64,000 bases of DNA from Actinomycetales bacterium (GCA_018970025.1 JAGWXF010000001.1:167075-231074), one strand, 5' to 3'. Positions 9,692 to 18,610 are shown, counted from the stretch's first letter. The notes: generated by a model from the letters alone, not told the origin. Numbers and translations: made by a program.

Positions 9692-10405
9692 CCTGCCGCT
9701 GCCCGCGCCAGCGCCTCCGCCGATGACCGCATCGCTCGTACTCGGGCGCCGGGAGCGCCGGCCCTTCGCCGGCGGCGGCACCAAGCCGGCCAGGTCACTG
9801 CCGAGGTCGTTCATCCGCACGACGAACGGCCGCAGCGGGGTGTAGCTGATCACGCTGACCGAGCATGGATCGACCTGCAGCCGCTGGAATTGGTCGAGGT
9901 GCATGCCGAGCGCATCGGCGAGGATCGCCTTGATCACGTCACCGTGACTGACGACGGCATACAGCGCATCGTCGCCAATCGCGGCATTCCAGTGACGGAT
10001 CGCGGAGACCGACCGATGCTGCATGGCGATCATCGACTCGCCTTCCTGGCCGGGGAAGGTCGCCGAGCTCGGATGCCCCTGCACCACCTTCCACAGCGGC
10101 TCCTTGGCGAGCTCCTTCAGCGGTCGTCCGGTCCAGTCGCCATAGCGGCACTCGGCGAAGCGCTCATCCACATGCCGGGCAAGATCAGCTCGCTGCGCGG
10201 CGGCAATGAAGTCGGCGGTCTGCTGCGTGCGCTCCAGCGGCGATGCGATGAGGGCGGCCAGCGGGATGGGGGCCAGCCGCTGGGCCACATTCGCTGCCTG
10301 CTCCACACCCCGGTCGTCGAGGACGACCCCAGGGGTCCACCCCGCCAGGACGCCGTCGGCATTGGCCTTGGTCCGGCCATGCCGGACGAGCAGCACGGTT
10401 GGCAT
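9689..10405 (-). CDS. Histidine phosphatase (MSMEG_4193-type phosphomutase-like)
   Basis: Histidine-phosphatase-superfamily enzyme of 238 residues. The catalytic RHG motif is at residues 8-10 (VLLVRHGRT), a second arginine lies in SPLERTQQTA, and a second histidine in VVSHGDVIKA. The C terminus adds a Gly/Ser/Arg-rich tail of about 30 residues with no fold prediction. It heads the conserved trio with DUF3090 and the SCO1664-family protein. ATG 10405 lies six bases after TAGGCT. The natural substrate is unknown. Confidence 0.88.
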   Translation of the reverse strand: MPTVLLVRHGRTKANADGVLAGWTPGVVLDDRGVEQAANVAQRLAPIPLAALIASPLERTQQTADFIAAAQRADLARHVDERFAECRYGDWTGRPLKELAKEPLWKVVQGHPSSATFPGQEGESMIAMQHRSVSAIRHWNAAIGDDALYAVVSHGDVIKAILADALGMHLDQFQRLQVDPCSVSVISYTPLRPFVVRMNDLGSDLAGLVPPPAKGRRSRRPSTSDAVIGGGAGAGSGR

Positions 10406-10411
10406 CCGGCC

Positions 10412-10417
10412 AGCCTA
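10412..10417 (-). promoter_or_regulatory. -10-like element of the histidine phosphatase gene
   Basis: TAGGCT on the minus strand ends six bases before ATG 10405, the same leaderless arrangement as many genes in this window. Confidence 0.5.
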
Positions 10418-10488
10418 CGGCGCATCGGGCACCAGGCCGACCGGCGCCGCCCCTGCAGTCGGCAGTCCCGGTGGCCCACAATGGGCCC

Positions 10489-11511
10489 ATGATCGGCGGC
10501 ATCGGCCTGTACGACCCGACCGGCTGCATCGATGTCGGCACCGCTGCCGAGTGGGACGCCCTGCCGCCCCAGCAGCGTCTCGATCGACTCAGCGAGCTGC
10601 TGCGGCGTGCGAGCGCAGATGCCGATGCCTTCACCTGGGTCGGCCTGTACGAGCCGACCCACGAGGAGTTCGCCGTCGTCCAGGGTGCCTTCGACCTGCC
10701 GTCCCTGTTCGTCGAGGACGCCCTGAACTCGTCCCATCGGCCGGAGATCGAGCTGGACGACGACGGGCACGGCCTTGCCGTGCTGAAGGTGCTCGACTAC
10801 GTGGAGGCCAGCTCGGACGTCCTGACCGGGCAGGTGGGGATCTTCCTGGGCCCGCACTATGTCGTCACCGTGCGGTTCGGCGACACCCGCGACCTCAGCG
10901 CCCTTCGCCGCCGACTGGCCGAGGATGGCCCGCTGCGCGCCCTCGGCCCGATCGGCGTGCTCTACCTGCTCCTCGACGATGTCGTCGACGGCTACCTCCA
11001 TGTCGCGCAGGAGGTCGGCACGGACGTCGAGCAGCTCGAGGCGGCGGTGTTCCAGCAGGACGCCCAGCAGACCAGCGCCGATCGGATCTACCGGCTCAAG
11101 CGGGAGGCCCTGGAGGTCAGGCGCGCGGTCAACCCGCTCCTGGCCGATGCCCAGGCGTTCGTCGTCGACACGTGCCGCTGGGTGCCTGGCGCCCTGCATC
11201 CGAACTTCCGCGATGTCGGCGAGCACCTGCTGCGAGCCAATGACATCACTGAGTCGGTCGACTCCCTGCTGATGACGATGCTCATGGCCTCGATGGCCCT
11301 GCAGGACCTGCAGCAGAACCGCGACATGCGCAAGATCAGCGCCTGGGTCGCGCTCGCGGCAGTGCCGACCATGGTGGCCGGCATCTACGGCATGAACTTC
11401 GACAACATGCCCGAGCTGCGGCAGGACTGGGGCTATCCCGTCGTGCTCGCCGGCCTGGTGATCGCCTGCGGGCTGCTCTACCGCGGCTTCAAGCGCAGCG
11501 GCTGGCTCTAG
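10489..11511 (+). CDS. corA: CorA-family magnesium/cobalt transporter
   Basis: Divalent cation channel of the inner membrane, 340 residues. The long N-terminal soluble domain ends in the stalk helix (LLMTMLMASMALQDLQQNRDM region). Two C-terminal membrane helices follow, and the signature YGMNFDNMPE contains the GMN selectivity loop between them. ATG 10489 is preferred over an upstream in-frame codon because it follows a weak -10-like CACAAT by six bases and the protein then has the usual family length. It is divergent from the phosphatase operon and converges on uppP. Confidence 0.92.
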   Translation: MIGGIGLYDPTGCIDVGTAAEWDALPPQQRLDRLSELLRRASADADAFTWVGLYEPTHEEFAVVQGAFDLPSLFVEDALNSSHRPEIELDDDGHGLAVLKVLDYVEASSDVLTGQVGIFLGPHYVVTVRFGDTRDLSALRRRLAEDGPLRALGPIGVLYLLLDDVVDGYLHVAQEVGTDVEQLEAAVFQQDAQQTSADRIYRLKREALEVRRAVNPLLADAQAFVVDTCRWVPGALHPNFRDVGEHLLRANDITESVDSLLMTMLMASMALQDLQQNRDMRKISAWVALAAVPTMVAGIYGMNFDNMPELRQDWGYPVVLAGLVIACGLLYRGFKRSGWL

Positions 11512-11536
11512 CCGGCCACTCCGCTGAGCGGGACGA

Positions 11537-12367
11537 CTACGCCGACAGCACCCCCAGCAGGAGCAGCACGATCACCGCGACGCCGAGGCAGATCCGGTAG
11601 ACGACGAACGGCAGGTAGGTGCGGGTCGACACCCAGCGCAGCAGCCAGGCGATCACCGCGAGGCCGACCGCGAAGGCGATGATCGTGGCCACCAGGCTAG
11701 GCCCCCAGGCGACGCTGGAGTCGCCGCCGATCTTGGTCGCCTCGTAGAAGCCGGATGCCAGCACTGCCGGGATCGCCAGGAGGAATGAGTACCGGGCCGC
11801 TGCCTCGCGCGTGTAGCCCAGTGCCAGGCCGGTGGAGATGGTCGCCCCGGAGCGCGAGACTCCGGGGATCAGCGCGAGCGCCTGGCCGAGGCCGAACACG
11901 ATGCCGTCCTTGGCATTGAGCTCAGCAAGAGTCAGTCGATGCCGGCCGAGCGCATCAGCCAGCCCCAGGACGATGCCGAAGCCGATCAGGGTGCCGGCGA
12001 CCAGCCACAGGTTGCGGGCCGCGGTCTCGATCTGGTGCGAGAACGCCACGCCGAGGACCGCGATGGGGATGGTGCCCACGATCACGTACCAGCCCATCCG
12101 CGCATCGATGCTCGCGCGCAGCGCCGGCCTGCCCAGGGACCGTGCCCATGTCGAGATGATGCGGGCGATATCCCGCCGGAAGTACACGATGACCGCGGCC
12201 TCGGTGCCGATCTGCGTCACGGCGGTGAAGGCAGCGCCCGGATCCTGCCAGCCGAACAGCTGCGAGACGATCAGGATGTGCGCCGACGACGAGATCGGCA
12301 GGAACTCGGTCAGCCCCTGGACCAGGCCAAGGACGACTGCCTCGAACCAGCCGATCGCCTCGCTCAC
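11537..12367 (-). CDS. uppP: Undecaprenyl-diphosphate phosphatase
   Basis: Integral membrane BacA/UppP phosphatase that regenerates undecaprenyl phosphate for peptidoglycan and wall polymer export; also linked to bacitracin tolerance in other bacteria. The 276-residue protein has the signature [13 protein letters not shown] near residue 17 and [11 protein letters not shown] near residue 165, with about eight membrane segments. GTG 12367 overlaps the stop of the upstream F420 oxidoreductase (GTGA), so the two are translationally coupled on the minus strand. Confidence 0.95.
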   Translation of the reverse strand: MSEAIGWFEAVVLGLVQGLTEFLPISSSAHILIVSQLFGWQDPGAAFTAVTQIGTEAAVIVYFRRDIARIISTWARSLGRPALRASIDARMGWYVIVGTIPIAVLGVAFSHQIETAARNLWLVAGTLIGFGIVLGLADALGRHRLTLAELNAKDGIVFGLGQALALIPGVSRSGATISTGLALGYTREAAARYSFLLAIPAVLASGFYEATKIGGDSSVAWGPSLVATIIAFAVGLAVIAWLLRWVSTRTYLPFVVYRICLGVAVIVLLLLGVLSA

Positions 12368-13413
12368 GAGCCCAGCCCGGACTCGTCGAGTGCCTCGGCC
12401 ATCGTCCGCACGGTGGCGATCCGATCATCGAGGGTTCCCGCGTACGTGGCGATGGTCAGCGTCGTCACCCCGGAGTCGGCATAGGCCGCGAGCCGATCGC
12501 GGATCCGTTCCCGCGGGCCGATCAGCGCCGTTCGGTCGATGAACTCCATCGGTACCGCGCCTGCAGCGCCCGCATAATCCTTGGCCAGGTACGCATCCTG
12601 GATCGCCTGCGCGGCCTCCTCGTACCCCATCCGGCTCGCGAGCTGGTTGTAGAAGTTGCGGTCGCGGCTGCCCATGCCGCCGATATACAGCGCGCAGTAC
12701 GGACGCACCTGGTCGGCGCATGCGCCAAGATCATCCCCGATCACGACCGGCACGGTCGGGACCACGTCGAAGCCGTCCATCGTCAGGCCCGCGGCCGATC
12801 GACCGGCCGAGATGCTGGCCAGCAGCTCCCCGGCGAACTCCGGCGCGTAGAAGATGGCAAGCCAGCCGTCGGCGATCTCGCCGGTCAGCTCCAGGTTCTT
12901 CGGCCCGATCGCAGCGATATAGATAGGGATGTGCTCGCGCGCCGGGTGCACGGTCAGGGTCAGCGCCTTGCCGGGCCCGTCGGGCAGGGGCAGGGTGAAG
13001 AACTCCCCCTCGAAGGCGACCCGCTCCCGGGCCAGGGCCTTGCGCACGATCGCGACATACTCGCGGGTGCGCTGCAGCGGCTTGTCGAACCGGACCCCAT
13101 GCCAGCCCTCCGAGACCTGCGGGCCGGAGACACCAAGGCCCAGTCGGAACCGGCCGCCGGAGAGGGTGTCCAGGGTGGCAGCGGTCATCGCGGTATTCGC
13201 CGGGGTGCGCCCGGGAATCTGGAAGACAGCCGAGCCGACGTCGATGCGATCGGTCTGCGCTGCGATCCAGGTCAGCACCGTCGCGGCATCCGAGCCGTAG
13301 GCCTCCGCCGCCCAGACCACCGAGTAGCCGAGCTGGTCGGCCTCCTGCGCGAGCACGAGGTTCTCCGCGTCATTGCCGGCACCCCAGTACCCCAGGTTCA
13401 GACCGAGTTTCAT
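12364..13413 (-). CDS. LLM-class F420-dependent oxidoreductase
   Basis: Luciferase-like (alpha/beta) barrel flavin-type oxidoreductase of 349 residues, of the actinobacterial F420-using branch. Recognisable segments are the N-terminal [18 protein letters not shown], the [18 protein letters not shown] loop and [11 protein letters not shown]. Substrate is unknown. A Shine-Dalgarno AGAGGA precedes ATG 13413 at good spacing. The gene is followed by uppP in a GTGA overlap and is divergent from the aldo/keto reductase. Confidence 0.88.
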   Translation of the reverse strand: MKLGLNLGYWGAGNDAENLVLAQEADQLGYSVVWAAEAYGSDAATVLTWIAAQTDRIDVGSAVFQIPGRTPANTAMTAATLDTLSGGRFRLGLGVSGPQVSEGWHGVRFDKPLQRTREYVAIVRKALARERVAFEGEFFTLPLPDGPGKALTLTVHPAREHIPIYIAAIGPKNLELTGEIADGWLAIFYAPEFAGELLASISAGRSAAGLTMDGFDVVPTVPVVIGDDLGACADQVRPYCALYIGGMGSRDRNFYNQLASRMGYEEAAQAIQDAYLAKDYAGAAGAVPMEFIDRTALIGPRERIRDRLAAYADSGVTTLTIATYAGTLDDRIATVRTMAEALDESGLGS

Positions 13414-13495
13414 CGACGTCCTCTCGCGTAGCCAGCAGGCGTATTCGCGAGCCTAGCCCCAGCGCGTGCGACACGCGGTCGACACGTGCGGCCGG

Positions 13496-13501
13496 TAGCG
13501 T
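13496..13501 (+). promoter_or_regulatory. -10-like element of the aldo/keto reductase gene
   Basis: TAGCGT ends six bases before ATG 13508 and no Shine-Dalgarno is present, which supports a leaderless transcript and this start codon. Confidence 0.5.
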
Positions 13502-13507
13502 TCGAGC

Positions 13508-14491
13508 ATGCAGCAGCGGCCGCTCGGCAGATCCGGCATCTGGATCGGCCGGCTGGGCCTGGGGACGATGACCTGGGCGAACGGCACCGACGAGTACGAG
13601 GCACGCGACCAGCTGGCGGCATTTCTTGACGCCGGCGGCACCCTGCTCGACACCGCCGATGTCTACGCCGAGGGCTCCTCGGAGTCGATGCTCGGCGAGC
13701 TGCTGGCCGAGTTCGGTATCCGCGAGCAGGTGGTCATCGCCACGAAGGCCGCCAGCCGGCCCGGGCCGGATCGCCGATTCGACGCCTCGCGCGGGCACCT
13801 GCTGCGCACCCTGGAGGCCAGCCTCACCCGGCTGCGCACCGATTACGTCGACCTGTGGCAGCTGCATGCCTGGGATCCGATGACCCCGATGGAGGAGACC
13901 CTCGCGGCAGTCGACGACGCGGTGCGCTCGGGCAAGGCCCGCTATGCCGGCATCTCGAACTACGCCGCCTGGCAGGCCTCGCGGGCCGCGACCTGGCAGC
14001 GCGCGGTGCCGGGGCGTGCCCCCCTGGTCACCGCCCAGATGGAGTACTCGCTGCTCGAGCGCGGCATCGAGCGCGAGCTGATTCCCGCGGCCCAGTCCCT
14101 CGGGCTGGGCATCCTGGCCTGGTCCCCGCTCGGGCGCGGGGTGCTGACCGGCAAGTACCGCCATGGCGTTCCGAGCGACTCGCGGGGCGGTGCGGACGAG
14201 ACCTCCGGCTGGGTGCAGGTCTACCTCAACGAGCGGGGCCGGCGCATCGTCGATGCCCTCGCGACCGCCGCCGATGGCCTGGATGCCTCGCCGGCGGAGG
14301 TCGCCCTGGCGTGGGTCCGCGATCGACCAGGGGTCGTGGCGCCCATCGTGGGGGCACGCACCACCAATCAGCTGCTCGCCGCACTGGCCAGCGACGGGAT
14401 CGACCTGCCTGACGAGATCACCAGGGCGCTCGACGAGGTCTCCGCACCGGCGATGGGCTATCCCGAGGCCGGCTGGGCGCAGCAGCGCTGA
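13508..14491 (+). CDS. Aldo/keto reductase
   Basis: NADPH-dependent carbonyl reductase of the aldo/keto reductase superfamily, 327 residues as a TIM barrel. The catalytic tetrad is visible as Asp and Tyr in LLDTADVYAEG, Lys in VIATKA, and His in DLWQLHAWDP. The C-terminal cofactor-binding loop region (APIVGARTTNQL) is intact. It is closest in look to the YajO/Tas-like group, but the substrate cannot be inferred. It converges with the small DUF5703 gene. Confidence 0.9.
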   Translation: MQQRPLGRSGIWIGRLGLGTMTWANGTDEYEARDQLAAFLDAGGTLLDTADVYAEGSSESMLGELLAEFGIREQVVIATKAASRPGPDRRFDASRGHLLRTLEASLTRLRTDYVDLWQLHAWDPMTPMEETLAAVDDAVRSGKARYAGISNYAAWQASRAATWQRAVPGRAPLVTAQMEYSLLERGIERELIPAAQSLGLGILAWSPLGRGVLTGKYRHGVPSDSRGGADETSGWVQVYLNERGRRIVDALATAADGLDASPAEVALAWVRDRPGVVAPIVGARTTNQLLAALASDGIDLPDEITRALDEVSAPAMGYPEAGWAQQR

Positions 14492-14531
14492 CGGACGGGT
14501 GCAGCAGCACCGGCGGCGAGGAGCACGGCTC

Positions 14532-14747
14532 CTAGGCAGGTGCGAGGTCGGTCCGGCTGACGCGGTACACCCGGCGCCGCAGGAGCACCTTGCGGCGGCC
14601 ATCTGGATACAGGTGCGTGCGGGCAAGCTCCCAGTGGCCGGTCTCGGCCGCCCCCGTGAGCAGCTGGCGCGCGACCTCTCGGGTCGTCCCGCGTGGCAGG
14701 GAGATCTCCCGGTACTCCCAGGTTCGGGCGACGGCCTGCATGCTCAC
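14532..14747 (-). CDS. DUF5703-family small protein
   Basis: A 71-residue basic protein typical of actinobacteria and usually found beside the M20 peptidase, as here. Conserved parts are WEYREISLPRGTTREVARQLL and HLYPDGRRKVLLRRR. Function unknown. The start is GTG 14747 (residues V-S-M-Q); a TAGGTT hexamer ends seven bases upstream, which favours this over ATG 14741. Confidence 0.8.
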   Translation of the reverse strand: MSMQAVARTWEYREISLPRGTTREVARQLLTGAAETGHWELARTHLYPDGRRKVLLRRRVYRVSRTDLAPA

Positions 14748-14817
14748 GGATCCGAACCTACCCGCGCGAGGGCGGGCAAGGCGTGCGTTCACCGAGTCGG
14801 TCAGAATCCGAACCGCG

Positions 14818-16149
14818 TCAGCAGGCGCGCAGGAACTGATCCAGGACCCGCACGCCGAACTGCAGGCCGTCGATCGGCACCCGCTCGTCGACGCCATGGA
14901 ACAGCCGCCAGTAGTCCAGGTCAGCGGGCATCCGCAGCGGCGAGAACCCGTAGCAGGAGATGCCCAGGCGATTGAAGGCCTTGGCGTCGGTTCCGCCGGA
15001 GATCATGTACGGCACGGGCTTGGCGGCCGCGTCCTCCGCTCGCAGCACAGAGGCCATCAGGTCGACCATGGCGGTGTCGAAGGGCGACTCGTACGGCGTG
15101 TCCTCGGCGACGACGGAGATCTCGATGCCATCCCCGACCAGGGCACGGATCGTCTCATCGAACTCGTCCTCATAGCCGGGCAGGACGCGACCGTCGATCG
15201 ACGCGTACGCCTCGCTGGGGATGACGTTGTGCTTGTAGCCGGCCTCGAGCATCGTCGGATTGGCAGTGTTCTGCAGGGTCGCGCCGACCATCGCCCCGAA
15301 GGTGCCGAGCTTGGCGACCAGCGGCTCGATATCCCCATCCGACAGGTCCACCCCGTATGCCTCGGCGAGGTCGGCCAGGAAGCGGTCGACCGTCTTGGTC
15401 CGGTGGATGGGCCACTGGTGACGGCCGACCCGGATGACCGCCTCGCATAGCGCCGTCACCGCGTTGTCCTGGTGGAGCATGGAGCCATGACCGGCGCGGG
15501 CCGAGGCACGCAGTCGCAGCCAGCGCAGCGCCTTCTCCGCCGTCTGGATCGGGTAGATGCGCAGGTCGTCGCGGATGGTGATGGAGAACCCGCCGACCTC
15601 ACCGACCGCCTCGGTCACCCCGGCGAAGATGTCCCGCCGGTGATCGACGAGCCAGTGACCGCCCTGGAAGCTGCCGGCCTCCTCGTCGGGCAGGAAGAGC
15701 ACCACGACATCGCGTCGCGGACGGATCCCGGTACGGCCCCAGGCCCGTACGACGGCCAGGATCATCGCGTCCATGTCCTTCATGTCGACCGCGCCCCGGC
15801 CCCAGATGAACCCGTCATCGACCTCGGCCGCGAAGGGCGGGTGCGTCCAGTCCTCGGCGATTGCCGGCACGACGTCGATGTGTCCGTGGAGCAGCAGCGC
15901 GGGCGCGGTCGGGTCCGTCCCCGGGATGCGGGCGACCACGGCCCTGCGGGTATCGCCCGTGGTCCGGATGATCTCCGGGGACCAGCCGGCCTCCTGGAGC
16001 ATCGCCGCGCAGTACTCCGCGACCCCCGCCTCCCCCACCGTCTGCGGGCTGTCACCCCAGTTCGAGCTGTCGATCCTGATCAGCCCCCGCGTCAGCTCGA
16101 CGACGTCGTCCTCGGCCCCGGGGAGCACCTGCCACTGGCTGGTTGTCAT
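14818..16149 (-). CDS. M20/M25/M40-family metallopeptidase
   Basis: Zinc-dependent exopeptidase or deacylase of 443 residues, cytosolic. Metal ligands are visible in LLLHGHIDVVP (first histidine and aspartate), GAVDMKD (bridging aspartate), the catalytic DEEAG, and a C-terminal histidine in the YWRLFHGVDERVP segment. The dimerisation domain lies between about 200 and 320. Family members range from carboxypeptidases to succinyl-diaminopimelate desuccinylase; the DapE role cannot be assigned from sequence. It sits next to tRNA-Leu, divergent from it. Confidence 0.9.
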   Translation of the reverse strand: MTTSQWQVLPGAEDDVVELTRGLIRIDSSNWGDSPQTVGEAGVAEYCAAMLQEAGWSPEIIRTTGDTRRAVVARIPGTDPTAPALLLHGHIDVVPAIAEDWTHPPFAAEVDDGFIWGRGAVDMKDMDAMILAVVRAWGRTGIRPRRDVVVLFLPDEEAGSFQGGHWLVDHRRDIFAGVTEAVGEVGGFSITIRDDLRIYPIQTAEKALRWLRLRASARAGHGSMLHQDNAVTALCEAVIRVGRHQWPIHRTKTVDRFLADLAEAYGVDLSDGDIEPLVAKLGTFGAMVGATLQNTANPTMLEAGYKHNVIPSEAYASIDGRVLPGYEDEFDETIRALVGDGIEISVVAEDTPYESPFDTAMVDLMASVLRAEDAAAKPVPYMISGGTDAKAFNRLGISCYGFSPLRMPADLDYWRLFHGVDERVPIDGLQFGVRVLDQFLRAC

Positions 16150-16198
16150 GGGAGCATCCTGCCCCTCGGGCGGGCAGACCGCCGACCACGGGGACGGG

Positions 16199-16204
16199 TA
16201 TAGT
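16199..16204 (+). promoter_or_regulatory. -10 element of tRNA-Leu
   Basis: TATAGT lies 23 bases before the mature tRNA 5' end, leaving a short leader of about 16 bases. No convincing -35 is seen. Confidence 0.5.
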
Positions 16205-16226
16205 TCGCGAGTCGCGCACGCGACAC

Positions 16227-16310
16227 GTCCGGGTGGCGGAATAGGCAGACGCGCTAGCTTGAGGTGCTAGTGCCCGCAAGGGCATGGGGGTTCAAGTCCC
16301 CCCTCGGACA
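16227..16310 (+). tRNA. tRNA-Leu (anticodon GAG)
   Basis: Class II tRNA of 84 bases. The acceptor stem GTCCGGG pairs with CTCGGAC, the anticodon stem CTAGC/GCTAG encloses the loop TTGAGGT (anticodon GAG), the variable arm is a hairpin of TGCCC and GGGCA, and the T arm is GGGGGTTCAAGTCCCCC. CCA is not encoded. Its last 11 bases plus one are repeated at 17036-17047. Confidence 0.95.
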
Positions 16311-16311
16311 C
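16300..16311. repeat. Candidate attL: 3' end of tRNA-Leu, direct repeat copy 1
   Basis: CCCCTCGGACAC at the 3' end of the tRNA is repeated perfectly at 17036-17047. Integrases commonly use tRNA 3' ends as attachment sites, so the pair may be attL and attR of a lost or reduced element. Confidence 0.45.
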
Positions 16312-16332
16312 GCAGGTTGAGATCCGCAAGAT

Positions 16333-16361
16333 GAAGGCCCCCACGACGATGGGGGGCCTTC
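16333..16361 (+). terminator. Hairpin terminator after tRNA-Leu
   Basis: A perfect 10-bp stem (GAAGGCCCCC with GGGGGCCTTC) and a 9-base loop start 22 bases after the tRNA. The downstream sequence is only mildly T-rich. Confidence 0.7.
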
Positions 16362-16435
16362 ACTTTGTTCCGGGACCCGACGCGAGGCTGCCATCCATCG
16401 GCTCTTGGTGACGGACGAAGGTTCTCCGCAGCCAC

Positions 16436-16441
16436 TACCGT
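16436..16441 (+). promoter_or_regulatory. -10-like element of the first GNAT gene
   Basis: TACCGT ends six bases before GTG 16448, supporting a leaderless start. Confidence 0.5.
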
Positions 16442-16447
16442 TGCGCG

Positions 16448-16963
16448 GTGAGCGACGCCAGACTTCGGCTTGAGAGGCTCGGAAGTGAGCATGTGCCGAT
16501 GCTGTTCGATGCGCTCAACGACGAGAGGGTCGGCCGGTACATCGGTGGACCGGATGTCACCACCGTGGAGGCGCTGTACGCCCGCATTGAGCACCTGCGC
16601 CAAGGGCCATCTCCGCAGGCCCGGCAGTCCTGGCTCAATTTCGCTGTTCTCCTCGACTCCACCGTGGTTGGCCGGGTCGAGGCAACCGTGCATAGCGGCA
16701 TCGCGGAGATTGCGTACCTCATCGGCCCTCGCTACTGGGGTCAAGGGTTCGGCCGTGAGGCTGCAGGACTCCTCCTTGAGCAGGTCTCGCTCGAAGGCGT
16801 CTCGGACGTCTGGGCCACAACGGAACCTGACAACGTCGCCTCAGTCAACGTGCTGGTGCAACTCGGCTTCCGGGAGTCTGAAGCGTTCGCGGCGCCGCCT
16901 CTGCTTTCCTACGACGACGGCGACCGCATCTTCCACCGCAGCGACGAGCCCCCTGCGCGGTAG
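16448..16963 (+). CDS. GNAT-family N-acetyltransferase
   Basis: Acetyl-CoA-dependent acetyltransferase of the RimJ/RimL-like group, 171 residues. The acetyl-CoA pyrophosphate-binding loop is YWGQGFGREA, and the following VWATTEPDNVASVNVLVQLGF is the typical motif B. The acceptor is unknown. Codon use has visibly more A/T-ending codons than the neighbouring conserved genes. The gene lies alone between tRNA-Leu and a 12-bp copy of the tRNA 3' end, which suggests it came in with a tRNA-targeted element. Confidence 0.88.
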   Translation: MSDARLRLERLGSEHVPMLFDALNDERVGRYIGGPDVTTVEALYARIEHLRQGPSPQARQSWLNFAVLLDSTVVGRVEATVHSGIAEIAYLIGPRYWGQGFGREAAGLLLEQVSLEGVSDVWATTEPDNVASVNVLVQLGFRESEAFAAPPLLSYDDGDRIFHRSDEPPAR

Positions 16964-17274
16964 CCCTCCGATGCGGAGGTGGTTCCGTGGCCAGACCAGT
17001 CGCAGGGAGCCATCCCCATCCGTGGGACTCAGATTCCCCTCGGACACCTTTCGTGGAGCACGTTCGCCGGCGTGATAGGGCGGAAATCGTCACTGATCGT
17101 GTACGTAGGCCCCGGCATATCACCCTGATGCGATTCCGCCCCCCGCGTTGAGTCTCCCGCGGTGATGGATCAGTGGGAGCCGACGTGGCGACGAGCGCTC
17201 GACGGCGAGACTCAGATAGGCACGTATGCGTCATTCGGCCGCAGTGAGACTCATCGCCGGGTATTGACAGCACA
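16964..17274. other. Intergenic stretch with attR-like repeat
   Basis: This 311-bp stretch has no supported gene. It holds the 12-bp tRNA repeat and three copies of the octamer GAGACTCA (one inverted at 17149-17156, two direct at 17207-17214 and 17246-17253) before the second GNAT gene. Confidence 0.6.
17036..17047. repeat. Candidate attR: copy 2 of the tRNA-Leu 3' end
   Basis: CCCCTCGGACAC matches 16300-16311 exactly and lies in the same orientation, 73 bases after the first GNAT gene. The flanks differ, so the match is not part of a second tRNA. Confidence 0.45.
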
Positions 17275-18144
17275 ATGGCCTTCATGACCGCCGCTCCGCC
17301 CTTGCGCGTGCAGCAGTTGGCCACCGCCCGTGCATGGCTGACAGCCACTGAGTCGCTCCGAGGCGCAGACCCGGTGCTGCTGAACGTGCCCGGCAGCGTC
17401 GCCGAAGCCGTGGACGCAGGCGCGCGGTACGACCGCGAGCTCTGGCTCACCGTGGTCGCTGGAGACGACGTCATCGGATGCGCGATGCGCACGTCACCCT
17501 GGCCTGCCTACGTCGGACCGATGCCGGATGAGGCTGCGCACCTCGTCGGGCACTGGCTCCTGGAGCATGGGGGCCCTCTGCCTGGGCTCACAGGGCCCGT
17601 CACCACGGTTGCCGCAGTGGCCGCGGGGATGGGGTGCTCGTGGACGGTCCGCATGCGAGAGACCGTCCGAGTGCTCGACGCGCTCCGGGAGCCTGCCTGG
17701 TGCCACGGCTCACTGCGTCTGGCTGCGCAAGCGGACCTGCCGCTCCTGCTGCGATGGTTCGAGGACTTCCACCGCGAGGCGGATCTGGCTGTGGCTCCAC
17801 GTGAGGAGCAGGTCGTCACCGCAGTCCGCGAGGAGCGGCTATGGCTGTGGGCCGACGGGACACCCGTTGCGATGGGAGGTCATGCGCGGGTCGTCACGAC
17901 ACCCGGCGGGACCGTCGGCCGCATCGGCCCCATCTACACGGTGCCGGTCGCCCGGAGGAAGGGATACGGCTCCGCCCTGACGCACGCGATCGCGACGAGA
18001 CTGACCTCCTGCTGCGACACCGTGATGCTCTTCGCCGACGCGGAGAACCCGACCAGCAACGGCATCTACGAGCGGCTCGGATTCGAGGCTGTGACCGAAG
18101 TCGTCGAGGCCGAACTCGACACGAGCAGCGGCCACCGCCCGTGA
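17275..18144 (+). CDS. GNAT-family N-acetyltransferase, two-domain
   Basis: A 289-residue protein whose C-terminal half (about 140-285) is a GNAT domain. The acetyl-CoA motif is VPVARRKGYGSALTHAI and the typical AENPTSNGIYERLGFEAV follows. The N-terminal half looks like a diverged partner domain of the same fold. ATG 17275 or ATG 17284 (fourth codon) could be the start. The last bases overlap a possible GTG start of the next gene. Substrate unknown. Confidence 0.85.
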   Translation: MAFMTAAPPLRVQQLATARAWLTATESLRGADPVLLNVPGSVAEAVDAGARYDRELWLTVVAGDDVIGCAMRTSPWPAYVGPMPDEAAHLVGHWLLEHGGPLPGLTGPVTTVAAVAAGMGCSWTVRMRETVRVLDALREPAWCHGSLRLAAQADLPLLLRWFEDFHREADLAVAPREEQVVTAVREERLWLWADGTPVAMGGHARVVTTPGGTVGRIGPIYTVPVARRKGYGSALTHAIATRLTSCCDTVMLFADAENPTSNGIYERLGFEAVTEVVEAELDTSSGHRP

Positions 18145-18608
18145 CGAGGCGGCATGAGGGCCTCGCATGCGTCGCAGCGATGGCACACTGGCAGAGGGGC
18201 GCGGCAACGGGAAGCGTGCGAGCCGTCTCCTTCGCGGCACTCTCCACTCTCAGCAGCGGCATGATTGTGTACGGCATCGGCTTCGACGAACTCGGCACCG
18301 ACCGCCTCAGCCACCTCTACGGAGCTGAAGCGTTCGGCGGTGCTGTGCTCGTGGCGCTGGCACTCATTGCGCAGCGTCGACAGCTCGCCGGCATCATGGG
18401 ATCGGCAGCCGCAGGCATCGTCATCGTCGTCGTGTCTGCCTGGGCGTTGAAGGACGTGGTTCGCGTGCAGGGCGACCTGATGACCGACGGCACCTTCGCC
18501 AAGGAGATGGTCTTCGGATTCGGCAGCTGGCCTTCGCGCTTGCGACGGTTGCCTGCATCATGGCTAGCCGGCGCAGCTCTGCCGCTGCTGCTGCGTAGGG
18601 CAGCCTGA
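18141..18608 (+). CDS. Small membrane protein, possibly frameshifted at the end
   Basis: Not recognised. Up to 155 residues from GTG 18141 (GTGA overlap with the GNAT gene) or 142 from ATG 18180. Three membrane segments are visible (AVSFAALSTLSSGMIVYGIG, FGGAVLVALALIAQ, SAAAGIVIVVVSAWAL). The C terminus in this frame, WPSRLRRLPASW, breaks what should be a fourth helix. The next frame from about 18530 reads LAFALATVACIMASRRSSAA before a stop at 18598, which looks like a normal last helix. A one-base indel, real or a sequencing error, is therefore likely. Confidence 0.5.
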   Translation: MTRRHEGLACVAAMAHWQRGAATGSVRAVSFAALSTLSSGMIVYGIGFDELGTDRLSHLYGAEAFGGAVLVALALIAQRRQLAGIMGSAAAGIVIVVVSAWALKDVVRVQGDLMTDGTFAKEMVFGFGSWPSRLRRLPASWLAGAALPLLLRRAA

Positions 18609-18610
18609 CT

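Noticed and set aside
17036..17047. A second, partial tRNA-Leu gene
   Set aside because: Only the last 12 bases match; T arm and the rest of the tRNA are absent, so it is treated as a repeat, not a tRNA.
17149..17253. Three GAGACTCA octamers before the second GNAT gene
   Set aside because: Too short and unevenly spaced to argue for an operator or recombination site; recorded only as part of the intergenic description.
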